64,000 nucleotides of DNA from Nitrosospira sp. (GTDB lineage: Bacteria > Pseudomonadota > Gammaproteobacteria > Burkholderiales > Nitrosomonadaceae): assembly GCA_013821425.1 (NCBI GenBank), contig JACDGV010000002.1, forward strand, positions 1 to 64,000, read 5' to 3'. This document shows positions 27,728-36,515 of this stretch, one piece after another. A program made the position numbers and the translations under genes. Numbering within the stretch: the stretch's first letter is position 1; each line of letters opens with the position of its first letter. The notes below the pieces were generated by a model. The model saw only the letters and a program-made list of their open reading frames with translations. It was not told the origin of the DNA and ran no database searches.

Positions 27728-27819
27728 GGGGGAGCAAGATGGAGCAGGCAGCCTTCCCCATTGGAAGCAGAAGCAAACGCCACGGCCCGGTTGCAGCGAT
27801 CCTGCTCCGGGCCTTTTTC
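27728..27819 (+). ncRNA. Putative small RNA, member 1 of a two-copy family
   Basis: Expected transcript of about 90 nt, start estimated from the -10 box. A 5' hairpin pairs GGGGGAG (27729-27735) with CTTCCCC about 20-30 nt later, and the unit ends at the terminator 27784-27819. No start codon with a long frame is present. Architecture matches the unit at 62604-62682. The existence of a transcript is inferred. Confidence 0.45.
27784..27819 (+). terminator. Strong intrinsic terminator
   Basis: GGCCCGG (27784-27790) pairs with CCGGGCC (27806-27812), followed by TTTTTCTTG. The tail is identical to that of the terminator at 62648. Confidence 0.85.
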
Positions 27820-27996
27820 TTGGGGCAACCGGGCAGCGTAGGTGGGAGTCAACGCCGACAGTATTGCGCCCATGTAGGCAACCGCTCTCCCAAGCGTCAT
27901 GCCGGGCTTGAGGTGCTGTAACCGGGATTGCGCGCGGTCTGCAAAACACGCACAATAGGCATTTTCCGGCAATGTTGGCAAAAGAAGGAGGACAGG

Positions 27997-29307
27997 CTAA
28001 GCCAGCGGAGTAGAATCCGCGGCGATTGGAATTTTTGCCGTAGCCAGCACTTTGTCGATGCGCTTTCCGTCCATATCCATTACTTCGAACGTCCATCCTC
28101 CCCACTCACACGTGTCTGCTGCCTGGGGCAGCCTTCCCACGAGCAGCATGACCATGCCGCTGAGGGTGTTATAGCGTCCCTTTTCTTCTTCTGGCACTTC
28201 TTTGAGGCCAAGCCGGTCCTTTAACTCGGGGATGGGAATAAATCCGTCCAGTAGCCAGCTGCCATCTTCCCGCCGCACCGCCCCCGAATCTTCGGGCCGG
28301 TTCGGTTTGAATTCTCCGGTAATCGCCTCCATTACGTCCTGCAGGGTGACAATGCCCAGCACTTCACTGTATTCATCTATGACAAAAGCGAGGTGTGTGT
28401 CCGAATTCTTGAAGTTTTCCAATAGCTCGATCCCGGTCAGGGATTCGGGTACAAATACCGCGGGTTGCAGATTTTCCGTCAGGTTTGGTTTTTCGCCGTG
28501 CAATGTCTGGGTGAGGAATTGCCGCGCACTCGCCACGCCCAATACTTCTCCCCAGCCTCCCCTGAGGACAGGGAAACGCGAATGTTCGCTGGATTCGATG
28601 CGTTTAATATTTTCGTCCAGCGGTTCCTCGACATCCAGGTAGATCGCATCGCTTCGCGGCACCATGAGCGATGCGATCTGGCGGTCATCCAGACGGAAAA
28701 CATTCCGGACCATCTGATGTTCTTCATGCTCTATCACGCCGGCATGAGACCCCTCAGCAAGCATCAGATGGATCTCCTCCTGCGTCACAGTTGACCCTGT
28801 CCTCTCTTTAATCCCAAGGATGCGCAGGATTAGCTGGGTCGAGCCGGACAACAACTTCACGAAAGGTTTCGAGGCAATCGCCAGCCAGAGCATCGGGCGC
28901 GCAACCAGGCGGGCAACGGACTCGGGATTGATCTGCCCCAGCCGTTTGGGAACCAGTTCGCCCAGCACGATGGTGAAATAGGTGATGCTGACAACGACCA
29001 GTCCCGTAGCCAGATATTCCGAAAGGGGATTTTGTACTCCCAGGCTTTGGATCCAGGCGCCAAAGGGGCGCGCCAGTGCGGCTTCCCCGATGATCCCGTT
29101 CATAATGCCGATAAACGTAATCCCGATTTGTATGGTAGAGAGAAAGCGGTTGGGATCTTCACCCAACTGAATCGCCGCCACAGCGCTGCTGTCACCTGCC
29201 TGAGCCAAATTCTGAAGCTGGGCCCTGCGGGCCGTAATAAGGGCGATTTCGGACATGGCGAAAACGCCGTTGAGAAGGATGAGGGCGAACAGTATCAAGA
29301 TTTCCAT
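27997..29307 (-). CDS. CorC/HlyC-type (CNNM plus CBS) transporter-related protein
   Basis: 436 residues. A CNNM/DUF21 membrane part (1-190; GVFAMSEIALITARRAQLQNLA and VSITYFTIVLGELVPKRLGQ), two CBS domains (about 205-325; ASLMVPRSDAIYLDVEEPL and LAFVIDEYSEVLGIVTLQDV), and a CorC_HlyC FAD-like C-terminal domain (SWLLDGFIPIPELKDRLGL to the end). The family is often annotated 'hemolysin' but is linked to Mg2+/Co2+ efflux or Na+/Mg2+ exchange. No operon partner visible. Confidence 0.88.
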   Translation of the reverse strand: MEILILFALILLNGVFAMSEIALITARRAQLQNLAQAGDSSAVAAIQLGEDPNRFLSTIQIGITFIGIMNGIIGEAALARPFGAWIQSLGVQNPLSEYLATGLVVVSITYFTIVLGELVPKRLGQINPESVARLVARPMLWLAIASKPFVKLLSGSTQLILRILGIKERTGSTVTQEEIHLMLAEGSHAGVIEHEEHQMVRNVFRLDDRQIASLMVPRSDAIYLDVEEPLDENIKRIESSEHSRFPVLRGGWGEVLGVASARQFLTQTLHGEKPNLTENLQPAVFVPESLTGIELLENFKNSDTHLAFVIDEYSEVLGIVTLQDVMEAITGEFKPNRPEDSGAVRREDGSWLLDGFIPIPELKDRLGLKEVPEEEKGRYNTLSGMVMLLVGRLPQAADTCEWGGWTFEVMDMDGKRIDKVLATAKIPIAADSTPLA

Positions 29308-29464
29308 GGTTTATGTGCGCCGGGATCCCGGACCAATGTTTAAAATAAAATGAGCAATGGTTGAATTGGGCGAGCAGGCTCAGCGCTGGTTTGCTTGCCG
29401 CTCTGGCACTCATCCTCTTTTAAAGGATGAATGAGAGTTTGGCAAAGCGGTGGTTGCCAAAAAT

Positions 29465-30604
29465 TCAAGAGTCAGCTGCAGACTGATGATCTCCCAGGAT
29501 ATCTTCTATATAGACCATCTTGATCATTACCATGGCGGCCGCTGTCAAAGGGGTGGCCAGGATAATGCCAAGACCCCCGACCAGAACTCCCAGAAATATC
29601 TGCATGCTTATGATAAGGGCAGGCGGTAAATCAACCATGTGCTGCTGTAGCAATGGCGTGAGTACATAGCTCTCAAGCGCCTGGATTCCCATATAGAGCG
29701 AAACCACGTAAATTAACTTATCTGGACCATGCACCAGTGCCAGCAGGGCTGCGGGAATCAAGGCGAGAATAGGGCCGATGTTGGGAATGAACGTAAGAAG
29801 CGCGGCAAGGATGCCCAGCAGCAGTGCAAGCTCGATGCCGATAACCGATAGTCCAACCGTTGTAAGTGCCCCAACGGCAAACATTGCCGTTATCTTTGCG
29901 AGAAGCCAGGACTCAAGGGCTGATCCTACCTCATGTAATACTTCGCGCGCGCGTGGACGGCTGGGTTGTGGAACGAGCCGCACCAAGCCATTGATATATG
30001 GCCGGGGGTTTATGGCCAAAAAGATGCCAATTACCAGGAAAATCAGGAAATTCGCGAATGCGCCGAATGTTGAAGTAAAGATTTCGGCGGTAGTACTCGC
30101 GATATTGGAGCCATCCGGGACTATTTTTTCAAGCTGGTCTTTTTGCTCAAAGAGCTTTCTCATCCATTCATATTTTAGAACCTGCTGCTGGGCCTGATCC
30201 ACCGCCTTGGGAATACGTTCCGTCAGCCGATCAATCTGCTCGGATACCTCGGGTGCGATATACCAGATGCCGGATGCAATAACCAGTACAAGCGCTAATA
30301 AAACCGCTGCCAATGACCATTTTTCCGGAAGACGTGTCTTTTGGTTGATCCATCTGCCCAGGGCATGAAGAAAAATGGCCAGCAGGATCCCGGCGAATAT
30401 AAGAAGAAAAACTTCTGCGGCTTTCCACAGCAATACGGCGAAGATCGCGACCAGCACGAAAGCACCAGCGTAGATGAGCGCTTTCCTGCCCTGGGTCTTT
30501 CCTTCTTTTTCACCGGTTTCGTTTTTGCTTATCGAGGCCAATTGTCTCTCGGCGTAGTGTTCACTGGGATGACCGGGCCGTAGAGGCCCGGAACGGCATT
30601 GCAC
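29465..30604 (-). CDS. AI-2E/PerM-family transporter
   Basis: 379 residues with 7-8 membrane helices: LIYAGAFVLVAIFAVLLW, FLLIFAGILLAIFLHALG and LAAVLLALVLVIASGIWY at the N-terminus, a soluble segment (about 130-190), then FANFLIFLVIGIFLAINPRPYI and the family signature LTFIPNIGPILALIPAALLALVHG. Relatives export small molecules, AI-2 or Na+/H+; the substrate here is unknown. The first 25-30 codons are polar and uncertain; the true start may be an internal TTG near codon 22. Confidence 0.82.
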   Translation of the reverse strand: MQCRSGPLRPGHPSEHYAERQLASISKNETGEKEGKTQGRKALIYAGAFVLVAIFAVLLWKAAEVFLLIFAGILLAIFLHALGRWINQKTRLPEKWSLAAVLLALVLVIASGIWYIAPEVSEQIDRLTERIPKAVDQAQQQVLKYEWMRKLFEQKDQLEKIVPDGSNIASTTAEIFTSTFGAFANFLIFLVIGIFLAINPRPYINGLVRLVPQPSRPRAREVLHEVGSALESWLLAKITAMFAVGALTTVGLSVIGIELALLLGILAALLTFIPNIGPILALIPAALLALVHGPDKLIYVVSLYMGIQALESYVLTPLLQQHMVDLPPALIISMQIFLGVLVGGLGIILATPLTAAAMVMIKMVYIEDILGDHQSAADS

Positions 30605-31173
30605 CTGGCTTTATATCGCCTGATGCTTCAAATCTCTACCCAGCCTGTTCCCAGAATTCCCAAGGCAGCGTGCAGCATGACAATTGGACCATTCAGAAGG
30701 CCAGCTATCCCTGGGCGCGCCTTGATAATATATAGAGATAAGAGGAAGCTACATGAGCTACATGATTTTCCTCTTTAACGCTCGCATGGGTGCGCTAGAC
30801 CGCATAGAGGCGAGACGGGTTCCTCAATCCGCAAAAGGCCGGTGCTGCCAGGATACAAGTTGAAGTCGCTTGGCTGGTGCGAGGCGAGAATCGAGGGCCG
30901 AACAGCCAAGACTGACCAGCCGCTGTCTCGGCAAGACAAGGCAATCAAGGCAATGCAGTGTGTGTGGGGTCCCGCAGTCTTCCGGTCGCTGCCTGAAAGA
31001 TACATCCGAAGGTTTGAGCTTCCTTAAGGGTGGGTGGGGTTATTATAACACGCCGTTTCGGGCGTCAGGCTAAGGGGTAAAGAGCAAAGCGGCAAACGAA
31101 TATAGCCAAGTAGGGGCTCTGCGCAGGGTATTTCGATAGCAAAGCAAAAATCACATTCCATCTGAAGTGCGTC
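30605..31173. other. Intergenic region without a recognised gene
   Basis: About 570 bp between divergent genes. Frames of 60-76 codons on both strands lack ribosome-binding sites and family features. No RNA gene, repeat or element recognised beyond short direct repeats. Confidence 0.5.
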
Positions 31174-31660
31174 ATGGTTCGCGTAGGTCTCATATCCGAC
31201 ACTCACGGGCTTCTCCGGCATGAAGCGCAGGCGCTTTTGCAGGGGAGCGACCACATTATCCACGGCGGGGACGTTGGCGGCGCGCGTATTCTCGTAGAAC
31301 TGGAAGCGATTGCCCCGGTAACCGCAGTGCGCGGCAATAACGATAAAGGTTTGTGGGCGGACGCCTTTGCCGGAGACGGCCTTGCTCCGGGTCGCCGGCG
31401 TCCTGATCCATGTGGTCCATGACATCGGGCAAATGGGCATTGCGCCCGCTTCCGCGGGAGTCCGCGTGGTTGTGTTCGAGCATTCCCACAAACCGTCGGT
31501 GGCTGAGCGGGAAGGCGTTCCTTACGTCAATCCTGGCAGCGCGGGGCCGCGCCGATTCAAATTGCCTGTCAGCATTGCGGAGCTGTTTGTCGATGGAGAT
31601 TCGGTTGCAGCCAACATCATCGAGATCGACCTTCTGCCGAAGATGAGTAACGGGCGATAA
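31174..31660 (+). pseudogene. YfcE/MJ0936-type metallophosphoesterase, frameshifted
   Basis: The first frame has the metal-binding motifs GLISDTHG, IIHGGDVGG and RGNNDKG, then loses its frame near the TTT at 31365-31367. Dropping one T continues as LPETALLRVAGVLIHVVHDI and FEHSHKPSVAEREGVPYVNP to 31660. The usual GHSH motif reads EHSH here, a Gly to Glu change next to a metal His. The joined product would be about 162 residues, normal for the family, which cleaves phosphodiesters with Mn2+ or Ni2+. Confidence 0.8.
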
Positions 31661-31692
31661 CCCGTCAGCCAATAGGCTTAACCTGTTCTTCG

Positions 31693-32055
31693 TCAAGCGG
31701 AGCCTAGCCGATCCAAACGGTGCTGCTCAGATACCTCTTCCGGCAAAAATCCGTATTCGACTGGGAATTTGACATAGAACAGGTCGATCTTTTCTTTCTT
31801 CAACAGCGACAGGAAATGCACCGCCTCTTCCTCGCTTAGAACAAAACTGACTTCCACTGGCAGATCAGAAGCCAGTTCGAGGAAAGTTTCTTTCTGCAAT
31901 ATGCCATGTCGTCCGAAACCAGCCATTGCGCGAATTGCCGTGCCGCCGTCGAAACCGCATTTTTTTGCGTTTTCAAGCAGCCATTCGAACAGAAGAATAC
32001 CGTTGTGTTCCCGGTATTCGCCTACGTAAAATTTAAGATAGATGCCCTGCATCAT
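31693..32055 (-). CDS. DUF190 protein, CrcB-linked
   Basis: 120 residues. YLKFYVGEYREHNGILLFEWLLENAKKCGFDGGTAIRAMAGFG matches DUF190, a PII-like ferredoxin-fold protein often encoded with CrcB. It may regulate or assist fluoride channels, but this is only suggested by context. It follows crcB by 40 bp on the same strand. Confidence 0.85.
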   Translation of the reverse strand: MMQGIYLKFYVGEYREHNGILLFEWLLENAKKCGFDGGTAIRAMAGFGRHGILQKETFLELASDLPVEVSFVLSEEEAVHFLSLLKKEKIDLFYVKFPVEYGFLPEEVSEQHRLDRLGSA

Positions 32056-32095
32056 GCCTCGGTATTATAGTACGCAACGTTATAGGAAACGACAC

Positions 32096-32482
32096 CTAAT
32101 GCTGCGCCAGCCATTTGATTGTCACAATTCCCAGCACTGTCATTGCCAGGGAACCCGCCAGATGCGAAAAAATGATGACGCAAGCCCAGCCATACTGTTC
32201 GCGCAACAGCAGCGTAACCGTTTCCATGGAAAAAGTTGAGAAGGTAGTAAGGCCGCCATGAAAGCCGGTGATGATAAACAGCCGGGCTTCCGGCGGCAGC
32301 AATGTATTGTGATGAAAATACTCGACCGTGACGCCGACGAGGTAGCCGCCGGTCAGGTTTGCCGCGAGAGTGCCGAACGGAAGGGTGGGAAATACCGGAT
32401 TTAACACGATGCCAAACCACCAGCGCAGCCATGCGCCCAGGGCGGCACCTACGCCAACGGCTATTAGCGCATACGCGCCCAT
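32096..32482 (-). CDS. crcB: CrcB/Fluc fluoride channel
   Basis: 128 residues with four membrane helices. Conserved pieces: LGAWLRWWFG, FGTLAANLTGGYLVG and GFHGGLTTFSTFSMET, the last holding the Phe-box and the Na+-binding turn. The family's GxLGGxTTFST has His in place of Leu here. It exports toxic fluoride as a dimer. No fluoride riboswitch is seen upstream; the gene begins only 3 bp after the HU gene, so it probably depends on that promoter. Confidence 0.88.
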   Translation of the reverse strand: MGAYALIAVGVGAALGAWLRWWFGIVLNPVFPTLPFGTLAANLTGGYLVGVTVEYFHHNTLLPPEARLFIITGFHGGLTTFSTFSMETVTLLLREQYGWACVIIFSHLAGSLAMTVLGIVTIKWLAQH

Positions 32483-32485
32483 TTT

Positions 32486-32794
32486 CTACGTTTGCCGAGA
32501 CAACTTATTACTTGATTCACCATCGTTGACAGCCGCTTTAAGCGATGCGCCTGCTCTGAACGCAGGAATCCTGGAGGCGGCAATCTCGAGTTCTTCCCCC
32601 GTTCGCGGGTTGCGGCCCTTATACGCGGGACGCGCCCGTACTTCGAAAGACCCAAACCCAGGCAAGGATAGGGAATCACCCTTTTTTAGCGTCTCGGAAA
32701 TAATTTCAATTAAAGCGGTGACGGCGCGCTCTGAATCTGCCTTGCTGGAGCCGGTTTTAGTGGCCATAGCAACGATAAGTTCTTTTTTCTTCAT
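32486..32794 (-). CDS. HU/IHF-family nucleoid protein
   Basis: 102 residues. MKKKELIVAMATKTGSSKAD and the loop LPGFGSFEVRARPAYKGRNPRTGEELEI are typical of HU, including the DNA-minor-groove arm with the conserved RNPRTG and its Pro. It compacts and bends DNA. The C-terminal extension (DGESSNKLSRQT) is longer than in E. coli HU. First of a probable HU-crcB-DUF190 unit. Confidence 0.92.
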   Translation of the reverse strand: MKKKELIVAMATKTGSSKADSERAVTALIEIISETLKKGDSLSLPGFGSFEVRARPAYKGRNPRTGEELEIAASRIPAFRAGASLKAAVNDGESSNKLSRQT

Positions 32795-33066
32795 GTTTGA
32801 AACTCCATTTTTTCAATTAAGACCTTTTATCCGCTTGCGTGCTGAATGAGTGAGAGCAACCGGTAGACGGTCCTTCATGTCCGAGGAAAAGGGTCTTTTC
32901 CTCCGTCTCGGTATAGGCGAGGATTTTCCGGTTCGGGCAGCGAGAATAGCAATGTATTGCCTCCCTGTCTCCTGTTCGAGATATCCGGTTCTTTCCTGTT
33001 TTCTTGCAGATGCCTCTCGCATCATGTGCTTTGGCACGCTGGAAATTCGACCATTAGCGCTAGCTC

Positions 33067-34104
33067 CTAGCTGTTTTCCATGACCCGGCTATATATCCCT
33101 TCACGCGCTAGTCCGTTCAGCTGGCAGCGCTTGAAGAACGTCCGCTGTGCTGCGGCCACGTTGTGTTCCTGGCCCTTCCACGTTGCGAGAACCGGGGCTT
33201 GTAGCGCCCGGCCATAGGAAAAACTGAGTTGCCACGGATGCTCTCCCATTGCGTTCACGACGTTCATGGCGTTCATGGCGTTCAGGTTTTGGGTTGCATC
33301 TTCGGCGCTTTGGCCCCCGGAGAGAAACACGATCCCTGGCAGCGCGGCGGGCACATGGCGTCTCAGGCAACGAAGAGTGGCTTCCGCAATTTGTTCCGGG
33401 CTTGCCTGGTGCGGACACTTCATTCCTGGTATCACCATGTTCGGCTTGAGCAAGGCGCCCTCAATGAGCACGCCATGAGCGTCCAGTTCGTCGAACACGC
33501 TCTCAAGCATGCGGGAGGTGACGTTTTCGCACCGCTCCATGTCATGGGCCCCGTCCATGAGTATCTCCGGCTCCACGATGGGCACAATGCCGGCTTCCTG
33601 GCACAGGGCGGCATACCGTGCAAGAGCATGGGCGTTTGCACGGATGGCGTATGGAGACGGCACATCGTACTCATTAATTTCCATTACTGCCCGCCACTTG
33701 GCAAATTTCGCGCCGAGTTGCTTATATTCCGCCAGCTGGTCGCGCAAGCCGTCAAGTCCTTCCGTGACTTTATTGCCTGGATGCAGCGCCAGGGCCTTGG
33801 AGCCTTTATCAACCTTGATGCCGGGCATGATCCCCCGGTCCCACAGCAACTTCGCGAAGGGCGTGCCATCGCTGGCGCTCTGGCGCAAGGTTTCATCGTA
33901 GAGAATGACGCCGCTGATATAGCGTTCGATGCCATCGGTGGTAAAGAGTATTTCGCGGTATCGCCGGCGATTTTCCTCGGTCGACTCGACTGCGATGGAA
34001 TCGAAGCGTTTCCTGATTGTCGGGTTGCTCTCATCCGCGGCCAGAATACCCTTTTGCGCGGAGACGATATATTCGGCCACCCGCTGGAGTTCATCGATTT
34101 TCAT
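33067..34104 (-). CDS. Class I fructose-bisphosphate aldolase
   Basis: 345 residues. GILAADESNPTIRKRF is the N-terminal class I signature, FAKWRAVMEI carries an active-site Lys, and the Schiff-base Lys is in EGALLKPNMV. PGIVFLSGGQSAEDA is the substrate-phosphate loop. It converts fructose-1,6-bisphosphate to two triose phosphates (or the reverse in gluconeogenesis). The Ala-Met-Asn-rich piece LNAMNAMNVVNAMGEHPW contains a short in-frame repeat (see findings). Stand-alone gene. Confidence 0.92.
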   Translation of the reverse strand: MKIDELQRVAEYIVSAQKGILAADESNPTIRKRFDSIAVESTEENRRRYREILFTTDGIERYISGVILYDETLRQSASDGTPFAKLLWDRGIMPGIKVDKGSKALALHPGNKVTEGLDGLRDQLAEYKQLGAKFAKWRAVMEINEYDVPSPYAIRANAHALARYAALCQEAGIVPIVEPEILMDGAHDMERCENVTSRMLESVFDELDAHGVLIEGALLKPNMVIPGMKCPHQASPEQIAEATLRCLRRHVPAALPGIVFLSGGQSAEDATQNLNAMNAMNVVNAMGEHPWQLSFSYGRALQAPVLATWKGQEHNVAAAQRTFFKRCQLNGLAREGIYSRVMENS

Positions 34105-34192
34105 GGGGTTGTGTTCTCCTGTAAATGCGCAAAATCAATTGAAATGCAAACTTCAGCGGTCCCCCCGGTTTCTTGCAGCCAGGTTCTTGCAG

Positions 34193-36355
34193 CTACCAGG
34201 CTGAGACGGCGCTGGACAGGCTCATATACAGCCATGCACCGACCAGGGCAAAAACAACCCCCGCAAGCAGCAAATAAAATGGCCAAGCTGTTTTTTTGTC
34301 CGCATAGGGGTCGGTCAGAGAACGCTGCGAGCCTTCCGGGAGGCGGGCAAGCATGGTCAAAGTGGTGCCAAACGAAATATTGATGCGTGCGCGTGCGTTG
34401 ATGGCCCAGCCGTTTGCGTCCAGCACTGGCCCTAGATTGCGCTTTTTCAGCTTGAGCCAGGCGACGGCCATGGACGGGCCGGAAATCAGCAGCACGAGGC
34501 CGATTATAGCCAGCGGTATTTGCCAAGATTCCAATCCCAGTATCCCTCCGACAAGTGTGGCGAGAATGCCGCCGATTGCACCGAAAGCCAGCCCGATTGC
34601 GGCGAAAACCCCCGCGAACTTGGCGATATCGAAAGGTTTGGGCGGCGGGGGAAGTGCCTCGGCCGGCGCCGGAGTGGCGATTGTTGCGCCGCTTTCCCCT
34701 ACTGCCTTGATCAGTTTTTCCTGCGCCGCAGCATCCTTCGATGCTGCGATCTTCTCCAGTTGTTCATTGATAAACCTGATCAGTTTTTTGTAGGGAGCCC
34801 AGAATGCCTGGCGGATGCTGATAGGGTGATCCACGATGCGCACAATGGTGGCATCCCACTCATTGCCTCTACGATCATACAAAATTCCGTTACGGCCTAC
34901 CACCAGAAAATCGGAGTCCCCCGCGGTAAAAGCAGCGGCGACGCTCATTTGTTCTGCACCCCCGTTACGAACGCATTCGCAGTACGCAAGATACAGGCCG
35001 CTCGTGTTAGCGAACTCCGCGTGTTTGGTGATATCCTCGACCCGAACGCACAGGTCGCAGCTGCGCCCATCCAGGTAAAGCGTCCCGAGCTGGAATATAG
35101 CTTTCTCCCTTCCAATGTAAAAGCTGCGAAACGATACGAAATTATTCACCAGATTGTACAAATCGCGCGTAAAGCGCAGCAATTTTTCCACCGAGCGAAT
35201 TTCTTTTACCTCGGTTTCCACCGCTTTATCCTGGGCAATCAGACCATCGATTGCTTCCTTGTGTGCGCTGGTGGCAATCTCACGCAAGCGCGCCACGCCC
35301 AGTTGCTCGGCACAGCAGACCGGTTTTTTGGCTTGCCATGCTTCAAACGGGGCTAATTTCGCACATAGGGCCGACCATTCCGAAGCGGGCAGATTTTCCT
35401 TTTCTCCTAATAGCGGGACGATTACGCGCTCGCGCAGCGCATCTATCTGTTTTTGCCAGGCGGGGTTAACGCCTGAAACCAGCGGCAGGGGCTTGTCTGG
35501 CTCCACTGTCGCCAGCGGAAAACTCGCGACAGCGGCATTTTGCGCTGACAGGGTTTGCGCGGCGATTTCCTGATAATCTTCAGTGGACCGGCTTAATGGA
35601 GCCGCTGCGCGAGCGTCGTAAGCAGCCATCTGGCAACGCGTGAAGTAGTCGCCGATTTTTTCCTTGACCGCGTGGAAGGCATCGCCGGCGGCTTGTGTCT
35701 CTTCACCAAGGAATTGAATTTCGGGGTTGCCATCGGCCTGGGCTTGCCAATCCATATAAGCGGCTACTTCCGCAAAGAAGATATCGCTGGCTTCCTGGTT
35801 GATGCCTGCTTCCCCGCTCCTATCCACCACGGCGCCGCGGCACCTGATGATATCTTCCGCCGTTGCGCGCACGCTCATGTCGCTAATGAGCCGTGCGGAA
35901 ATTACTCCGTCGCCGTTGAACTCCAGCCCTGCAACAAATTTTTCGATATCCGCCATATCCGCGAGGGAAATCCTGGTTGCCCTTGGTTTACCCAGGTTTT
36001 TCAGGATATACCGCGCCGAAGCCAGCACCTGCCTTCCCTCGTCGCTGCTGTCGTCTATCTCTGCGAGAGCCACGCTATCCGGACTCTGGACCAGCAGATC
36101 GGCGTTTCTTAGCCGGTCTGTTGCCCAGGCTATGGCTCCCAGTACCTCATTCGCATGCACGCGGCCGTCGTCATCGGCATCAATCAAGTCGAGCGTTCTG
36201 GTATCGAATTCTATCCCGCGCGTGGGACAGCTCAGCGCAACCCATAACTTCTGATCCAGTTCCTTTAATGCCAGTAAATCCGCGCCATTATCGATTTGCA
36301 CCTGATCGAAGCCACCTGCGCGGAAGAATTTCCATCGGTGCGACGGGGAAATCAT
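34193..36355 (-). CDS. Large membrane protein with EF-hand-like motif, unknown function
   Basis: 720 residues. DLIDADDDGRVHANEVLGAI (about 56-75) fits an EF-hand loop, suggesting Ca2+ binding, and LEFNGDGVISARLI near residue 147 is a possible second. A long helical soluble region follows. Three or four hydrophobic segments near 578-640 and 690-712 (FAGVFAAIGLAFGAIGGIL, IPLAIIGLVLLISGPS, FYLLLAGVVFALVGAWLYM) anchor the C-terminal end. The start MISPSHRWKFFRAGGFDQV is well defined. I recognise no family beyond the Ca2+-like loop. It lies 88 bp upstream of the aldolase gene on the same strand. Confidence 0.7.
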   Translation of the reverse strand: MISPSHRWKFFRAGGFDQVQIDNGADLLALKELDQKLWVALSCPTRGIEFDTRTLDLIDADDDGRVHANEVLGAIAWATDRLRNADLLVQSPDSVALAEIDDSSDEGRQVLASARYILKNLGKPRATRISLADMADIEKFVAGLEFNGDGVISARLISDMSVRATAEDIIRCRGAVVDRSGEAGINQEASDIFFAEVAAYMDWQAQADGNPEIQFLGEETQAAGDAFHAVKEKIGDYFTRCQMAAYDARAAAPLSRSTEDYQEIAAQTLSAQNAAVASFPLATVEPDKPLPLVSGVNPAWQKQIDALRERVIVPLLGEKENLPASEWSALCAKLAPFEAWQAKKPVCCAEQLGVARLREIATSAHKEAIDGLIAQDKAVETEVKEIRSVEKLLRFTRDLYNLVNNFVSFRSFYIGREKAIFQLGTLYLDGRSCDLCVRVEDITKHAEFANTSGLYLAYCECVRNGGAEQMSVAAAFTAGDSDFLVVGRNGILYDRRGNEWDATIVRIVDHPISIRQAFWAPYKKLIRFINEQLEKIAASKDAAAQEKLIKAVGESGATIATPAPAEALPPPPKPFDIAKFAGVFAAIGLAFGAIGGILATLVGGILGLESWQIPLAIIGLVLLISGPSMAVAWLKLKKRNLGPVLDANGWAINARARINISFGTTLTMLARLPEGSQRSLTDPYADKKTAWPFYLLLAGVVFALVGAWLYMSLSSAVSAW

Positions 36356-36515
36356 GAGTTATCCTTTTAAATTGTTGCTGATGGCAATGGAAATCCCGCC
36401 CCGACTAAACCGGCTGTTTTATTCGAATTGAACTTACCGTGTTATAGATGTAACGTCTGAGCATTGCAAGCATAAGGCAGGCGCCAAAACTTCCCTGAGG
36501 CGAAAAGGAATGGGG

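Larger units (their letters stand above)
27465..27996. other. Intergenic region carrying a probable small RNA unit
   Basis: 532 bp. The first 200 bp hold nothing I recognise. From 27680 there is a palindromic site, a -10 box and a short unit ending in a strong terminator (separate entries). After 27820 comes about 175 bp with no feature seen. Confidence 0.6.

Noticed and set aside
29411-29429. Small inverted repeat CATCCT...AGGATG after the AI-2E-type gene
   Set aside because: Six-pair stem and no T tract in the direction of the minus-strand gene; too weak to call a terminator.
33229-34383. 384-codon plus-strand frame
   Set aside because: Antisense to the class I aldolase, which is unmistakable.
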